Position numbers and translations under genes: made by a program
From: UBA1715 sp036752345
Lineage (GTDB): Bacteria; Bacteroidota; Bacteroidia; Bacteroidales; UBA1715
Reading direction: 5' to 3'
NCBI GenBank assembly: GCA_036752345.1
Contig: DAIOSV010000054.1
Coordinates: 1-8,330, forward strand
DNA: 8,330 nt
Shown here: piece after piece, positions 4,606 to 8,330 of the stretch
Layout of the letters: each line of letters opens with the position of its first letter
Numbering within the stretch: the stretch's first letter is position 1
The notes under the pieces: model-generated
Database searches by the model: none
Seen by the model: only the letters and a program-made list of their open reading frames with translations
What the model was told of the DNA's origin: nothing

Positions 4606-7600
4606 TTAGATTTTGTGAATTGTCATGAAAGTCTGAACATCGGCGTCAATATCAACCATTTTCTTGTTTTCGTCGCTCAAGGAGTCAACTAATTCAATGT
4701 TTGTACAGAGGGTCTCAGACGCAATATATGTCTTGTGAATTTCAATGGCTTTATTAATTATACCGTGTTTTTGTATTCGTAAACTGATTTTGTCGGTAAC
4801 GTCCAATCCGCTTTCCTTGCGAAGGTTTTGAATGCGGTTGATGAATTCACGCGCAATGCCTTCGTTGATGAGGTCTTCGGTGAGTGTTGTGTCAAGTGCC
4901 ACAGTAATGTGTCCTTCGTTGGCAACTTGCCAGCCCGGTATGTCTTTGGAAATAATGATAACGTCGTCGAGTGTTAATTCTACGTTTTCGTTGTTCACTA
5001 CCACCATTTTCTTGCCGGTGTTTTCAAAGTCGCAGATTTCTTCGTTGGTGAATTCTGCAATTTTAGCGGCAAGGTCTTTCATTATTTTACCGTGTTTAGG
5101 ACCTAATGTCTTGAAATTAGCTTTGATGTTTTTTACCAACACTTCTGAGGCATCTTTCAATAGTTCAAGTTCTTTTACGTTGACTTCGGCTTTTATAATG
5201 TTTTCAACGGCTTTAATGTTGCGTTCAAATTCCTCGTTAATGATAGGAATAATAGCGCGCTGCAGCGGTTGACGTACCTTGATAGACACTTTTCGGCGGA
5301 GAGCCAATATCATTGATGAAATGGTTTGTGCCATCTCCATTCTCGTTTCCAACGTTTTGTCTATGATAGACGTGTCGGCTTTTGGGAATGTTACCAAGTG
5401 TACTGAGTCTTCTTTGTAGCGTTTGGTTACCTTGTTGAGGTCGCAGAAAAGTTGGTCGGCAAAGAATGGGGCAATAGGTGCCATGAGAATTGAAACGGTT
5501 TCCAAACAGGTGTACAATGTTTGGTAAGCCGAAATTTTCTCAGCCATGTTGTCGCTTTTCCAGAAACGTTTTCTTGACAAACGTACGTACCAGTTACTTA
5601 CGTTGTCAATCACAAAGTCTTGTATTAATCTACCTGCTTTGGTTGGCTCGTAGTTTTCGTATTGTTCGGTTACGTTGATGATTAACGTATTCAAAAGCGA
5701 AAGAATCCAACGGTCAATTTCGGGACGTTGCTCGTTTGGTATTTGTGCTTCTTCCATTGCAAAATTGTCAAGGTTTGCATAGAGTGCGAAGAACGAATAC
5801 GTGTTGTAGAGTGTTCCGAAAAATTTACGCTTGATTTCTTCAATACCTTCGGTGTCATATTTAAGGTTGTCCCACGGCGATGAGTTGGTAATCATGTACC
5901 AACGAACAGGGTCTGCACCTTGTTCTGCTATTTCCTTGAATGGGTCAATGGCATTGCCAAGGCGTTTTGACATTTTATTGCCGTTTTTGTCGAGTACCAA
6001 ACCGTTTGATATTACGTTTTTGAACGCAACGCTGTCAAACAACATGGTAGCAATTGCATGAAGGGTAAAGAACCAACCTCTGGTTTGGTCAACGCCTTCG
6101 GCAATGAAATCGGCAGGGAATACGTTTTTGAACGCGTCTTTGTTCTCAAACGGATAGTGTATTTGTGCATACGGCATAGAGCCTGAATCGAACCACACGT
6201 CTACTATGTCGGTTTCGCGCAACATTTTGTGTCCGTTGTCGGAAACGAGCACAATGTTGTCAACGTACGGACGGTGAATGTCGAACTTGTCGTAGTTTTC
6301 TTTTGAGAAATCGCCAACAGTAAAGTCTTTCAACGGATTTTCTTTCATAAACCCTGCTTTGATTGACAATTCTATTTCGTGTTTCAATTCTTCTAACGAA
6401 CCGATACATTTGATTTCTGACTTGTCTTCGGTCATCCAGATAGGAAGTGGCGTTCCCCAGAAACGAGAGCGTGAAAGGTTCCAATCTTGAAGGTTTTCGA
6501 GCCATTTGCCAAAACGTCCTGAGCCGGTAGAAGCCGGTTTCCAGTTGATGGTGTTGTTGAGCTCCATCATACGTTCGCGCATTTTTGGTGTTTGAATAAA
6601 CCAAGAGTCAAGCGGGTAGTAAATAATCGGTTTGTCGGTACGCCAGCAGTGCGGATAGTTGTGTGTTTGCTTTTCCACATTGTAGGCCGTGCCGTTTTTC
6701 TTCATCTCTATAGTCAACTCAATGTTCAAATCGGGTGCTTTGTCTGACGCTGCTTGGTCCCACACCTCGTTTTGGTTGAATTGTGGGTCGTAAGCGTTTT
6801 TAACGTATGCGCCTGCATGTGTTTGATAGCCGCTGAGGTTCAAACATTTATCTATAAAGTTTTTGTCTAAGTCTTGTATTTCGTAGTATTTACCTTGTAG
6901 GTCAACCATAGGGCGTGTTTCGCCTTTCTTGTTGATGAGGTAAATAGGAGGCACGCCGGCTGCGTTTGCAACCTTCGCATCGTCGGCACCAAAGGTGTTG
7001 GCTATGTGCACAATGCCGGTACCGTCTTCGGTGGTAACGTAGTCGCCCGAAATGATGCGGAAAGCTTCCGATGCCATTTCTACAAATTCGTCTTTACCGT
7101 TTTCTGCTTTAAACACTTTGTCGGGATGTGCTGCAGCGTAGTCGGTTACAGACTTTGGTGAGTTACCGTCTATGCGTTGCAATGGTTTAACCCAAGGCAT
7201 GAGTTGGTGGTAGTGGATGCCGAGTAAATCGGTACCCATATATTGACCAACAATTCTATATGGAACGGCTGCTTTGGCTGCTTTTTTGTCGCCTGCGGCA
7301 ACTGCGTCCATTATGGCTTGATAACGAGCCATTAATTCGTCGGTAGTGTCAACCTTACCTTCGGCATTCAAATAGGCAGAAAGGCGTTCTTCGGCAATGA
7401 CTATGGTAATTTTCTCGTCATTGTAAGGGTTGAATGTTTGTACTGCTACGTATTTGATTTTTGGTCCAACGCAGAGTGAGGTATTCGATGGTAATGTCCA
7501 TGGAGTAGTGGTCCATGCTACAATGCAAGGTTTTCCCCATTCTTTCCATTCCGGTTTTGCTTCTTCTGCAATTAATGAGAAAATAGCGGTAGCCGTAGTG

Positions 7601-8220
7601 TCCTTTACATCCCGGTAGCAACCCGGTTGGTTAAGTTCATGCGAACTAAGTCCGGTACCTGCTGCAGGTGAATATGGTTGAATGGTGTACCCTTTGTAGA
7701 GTAAGCCTTTTTTGTATAATTCTTTGAGTAAATACCAAAGAGTTTCAATGTATTTGTTGTCGTATGTGATGTAGGGGTTGTTCATGTCTACCCAGTAGCC
7801 CATTTGTTGGGTAAGAGTTTCCCATTGGCTGGTGTATTTCATCACATTGGTACGGCAGGCGTTGTTGTAATCTTCAACGCTGATTTTTGTGCCAATATCT
7901 TCTTTGGTAAGGTGTAATTCTTTTTCTACGCCAAGTTCTACGGGTAAGCCGTGAGTATCCCATCCTGCTTTGCGGTGAACTTGAAAGCCTTGCATGGTTT
8001 TGTATCGGCAAATAGAGTCTTTGATAGTACGAGCAAGCACGTGGTGAATACCCGGAAGCCCGTTGGCTGAAGGTGGCCCTTCATAGAATACGAATGATGG
8101 GTGTCCTTCGCGTGTGGACACACTTTTATTGAATGTATCGTCAGTAATCCATTTTTGTAGAACTTCCTGGCTTACCTTTGATAGGTTTAATTCAGAATGT
8201 TCCTTAAACTTCTCAATCAT
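4606..8220 (-). CDS. ileS: Isoleucyl-tRNA synthetase, IleRS2-like with altered HIGH motif
   Basis: A 1204-residue class Ia synthetase that charges tRNA-Ile. The ATP-binding HIGH signature reads G57-I58-H59-H60 within GPPSANGLPGIHHVLA, where most IleRS have HxGH: the first and third positions are exchanged. The second signature is KMSKR (749-753). The CP1 editing domain carries the Thr-rich WTTTPWTLPSN (236-246) and GADD (411-414), whose Asp sits where the editing aspartate is expected. HCWRTDKPIIYYPLDSWF and WFDSGS (676-681) are typical of the family, and GWFFTL follows. From about residue 800 to the end come the helical anticodon-binding domain and a C-terminal extension. No E. coli-type C-terminal zinc-binding cysteine cluster is seen, which agrees with the eukaryote-like IleRS2 class. 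The ATG at 8220 follows a good promoter element and begins the conserved N-terminus. It is the first gene of an operon with the DksA-like gene and lspA. Confidence 0.98.
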   Translation of the reverse strand: MIEKFKEHSELNLSKVSQEVLQKWITDDTFNKSVSTREGHPSFVFYEGPPSANGLPGIHHVLARTIKDSICRYKTMQGFQVHRKAGWDTHGLPVELGVEKELHLTKEDIGTKISVEDYNNACRTNVMKYTSQWETLTQQMGYWVDMNNPYITYDNKYIETLWYLLKELYKKGLLYKGYTIQPYSPAAGTGLSSHELNQPGCYRDVKDTTATAIFSLIAEEAKPEWKEWGKPCIVAWTTTPWTLPSNTSLCVGPKIKYVAVQTFNPYNDEKITIVIAEERLSAYLNAEGKVDTTDELMARYQAIMDAVAAGDKKAAKAAVPYRIVGQYMGTDLLGIHYHQLMPWVKPLQRIDGNSPKSVTDYAAAHPDKVFKAENGKDEFVEMASEAFRIISGDYVTTEDGTGIVHIANTFGADDAKVANAAGVPPIYLINKKGETRPMVDLQGKYYEIQDLDKNFIDKCLNLSGYQTHAGAYVKNAYDPQFNQNEVWDQAASDKAPDLNIELTIEMKKNGTAYNVEKQTHNYPHCWRTDKPIIYYPLDSWFIQTPKMRERMMELNNTINWKPASTGSGRFGKWLENLQDWNLSRSRFWGTPLPIWMTEDKSEIKCIGSLEELKHEIELSIKAGFMKENPLKDFTVGDFSKENYDKFDIHRPYVDNIVLVSDNGHKMLRETDIVDVWFDSGSMPYAQIHYPFENKDAFKNVFPADFIAEGVDQTRGWFFTLHAIATMLFDSVAFKNVISNGLVLDKNGNKMSKRLGNAIDPFKEIAEQGADPVRWYMITNSSPWDNLKYDTEGIEEIKRKFFGTLYNTYSFFALYANLDNFAMEEAQIPNEQRPEIDRWILSLLNTLIINVTEQYENYEPTKAGRLIQDFVIDNVSNWYVRLSRKRFWKSDNMAEKISAYQTLYTCLETVSILMAPIAPFFADQLFCDLNKVTKRYKEDSVHLVTFPKADTSIIDKTLETRMEMAQTISSMILALRRKVSIKVRQPLQRAIIPIINEEFERNIKAVENIIKAEVNVKELELLKDASEVLVKNIKANFKTLGPKHGKIMKDLAAKIAEFTNEEICDFENTGKKMVVVNNENVELTLDDVIIISKDIPGWQVANEGHITVALDTTLTEDLINEGIAREFINRIQNLRKESGLDVTDKISLRIQKHGIINKAIEIHKTYIASETLCTNIELVDSLSDENKKMVDIDADVQTFMTIHKI

Positions 8221-8225
8221 TGTAA

Positions 8226-8237
8226 AAAAACGTTTTT
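8226..8237. promoter_or_regulatory. 12-bp palindrome between the ileS promoter and start codon
   Basis: AAAAACGTTTTT is a perfect palindrome without a spacer, placed from 6 to 17 bp before the ileS ATG and just downstream of the predicted transcription start. A spacer-less palindrome makes a poor RNA hairpin but could be a protein-binding site. Its simple composition means chance is a fair alternative. Confidence 0.25.
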
Positions 8238-8244
8238 AAGTCCG

Positions 8245-8252
8245 CAAATATA
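8245..8252 (-). promoter_or_regulatory. Bacteroidota-type -7 promoter element for the ileS operon
   Basis: The minus strand reads TATATTTG followed by CGG, a perfect TAnnTTTG match, 24 bp upstream of the ileS ATG. Transcription would start near 8238, giving an approximately 18-nt leader without a Shine-Dalgarno. The -33 position (about 19-21 bp upstream) shows no clear TTTG. No other promoter is evident inside the operon, so it likely serves ileS, the regulator gene and lspA. Confidence 0.6.
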
Positions 8253-8287
8253 CTGTATATTTTCAATGATGATTCTTTGGCTGTTTC

Positions 8288-8328
8288 AAACTTATTAAAT
8301 AGAAGAAACAAAAATTGTTAATAAGTTT
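8288..8328. repeat. 11-bp perfect inverted repeat upstream of ileS
   Basis: AAACTTATTAA (8288-8298) and TTAATAAGTTT (8318-8328) are perfect reverse complements around a 19-bp spacer. On the + strand the stem runs into a T-tract up to the window end, so it could be a terminator for a + transcript, but no + gene ends nearby in the window. A second pair, TGTTTC (8282-8287) with GAAACA (8305-8310), interleaves with it. All stems except the last are strongly AT-rich. Confidence 0.45.
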
Positions 8329-8330
8329 TT

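Noticed and set aside
4832..5272. 146-codon + strand frame inside ileS
   Set aside because: Its Ser/Phe-rich translation mirrors the ileS C-terminal coding sequence and shows no domain, promoter or start signal.
5962..5976. KMSKR in place of KMSKS as a defect in IleRS
   Set aside because: The catalytic lysines are kept, and a final Arg is common in eukaryote-like IleRS and related class I synthetases, so it is not an anomaly.
8221..8330. T-box or other tRNA-sensing leader upstream of ileS
   Set aside because: The predicted leader is only about 18 nt and lacks a T-box sequence and specifier stem. T-box control is also not expected in this phylum.

Overview
The window looks like a draft chromosomal contig from an anaerobic or microaerophilic member of the Bacteroidota, probably Bacteroidales. 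Three things point that way: two good matches to the Bacteroidota -7 promoter element TAnnTTTG with almost no Shine-Dalgarno sequences; the gene order ileS - DksA/TraR-like gene - lspA; and a desulfoferrodoxin (superoxide reductase), typical of anaerobes. A run of exactly 100 N shows that this is a scaffold with an unresolved gap. No rRNA, tRNA, CRISPR array, phage gene or transposase is visible.

Layout. Positions 1-276 (+) hold the 3' end of a HAD-family phosphatase. Its tail overlaps by 70 bp the tail of a convergent, secreted NlpC/P60 cell-wall peptidase (207-812, -). A short divergent promoter region follows. Then comes a two-gene unit on the + strand: a NifX/NifB-type Fe-Mo-cofactor-binding-fold protein (876-1226) and a Nudix hydrolase (1228-1698) starting one base after its stop. 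Facing this pair is the desulfoferrodoxin gene (1793-2173, -), which ends in a clear intrinsic terminator at 1732-1770. A 161-bp divergent region separates it from a TIGR01212/YhcC-type radical SAM gene (2335-3270, +).

Positions 3271-3547 are non-coding between two convergent genes. They contain short repeats, the N gap (3361-3460) and a perfect 16-bp inverted repeat on either side of the gap. The rest of the window is one minus-strand operon read from right to left: ileS (8220-4606), a cysteine-poor DksA/TraR-like regulator (4584-4153) and lspA (4156-3548). The last two overlap in ATGA. A TAnnTTTG element and a 12-bp palindrome lie just upstream of ileS.

The operon combines isoleucyl-tRNA supply, a likely RNA-polymerase secondary-channel regulator and lipoprotein signal-peptide processing. 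The left half is a set of small, unrelated housekeeping and stress genes. I see mostly core-genome content and no clear undescribed system. The points most worth attention are the swapped HIGH motif (GIHH) in IleRS, the enlarged region between the LspA catalytic aspartates, the DksA-like protein lacking its zinc cysteines, and the repeat-flanked assembly gap.
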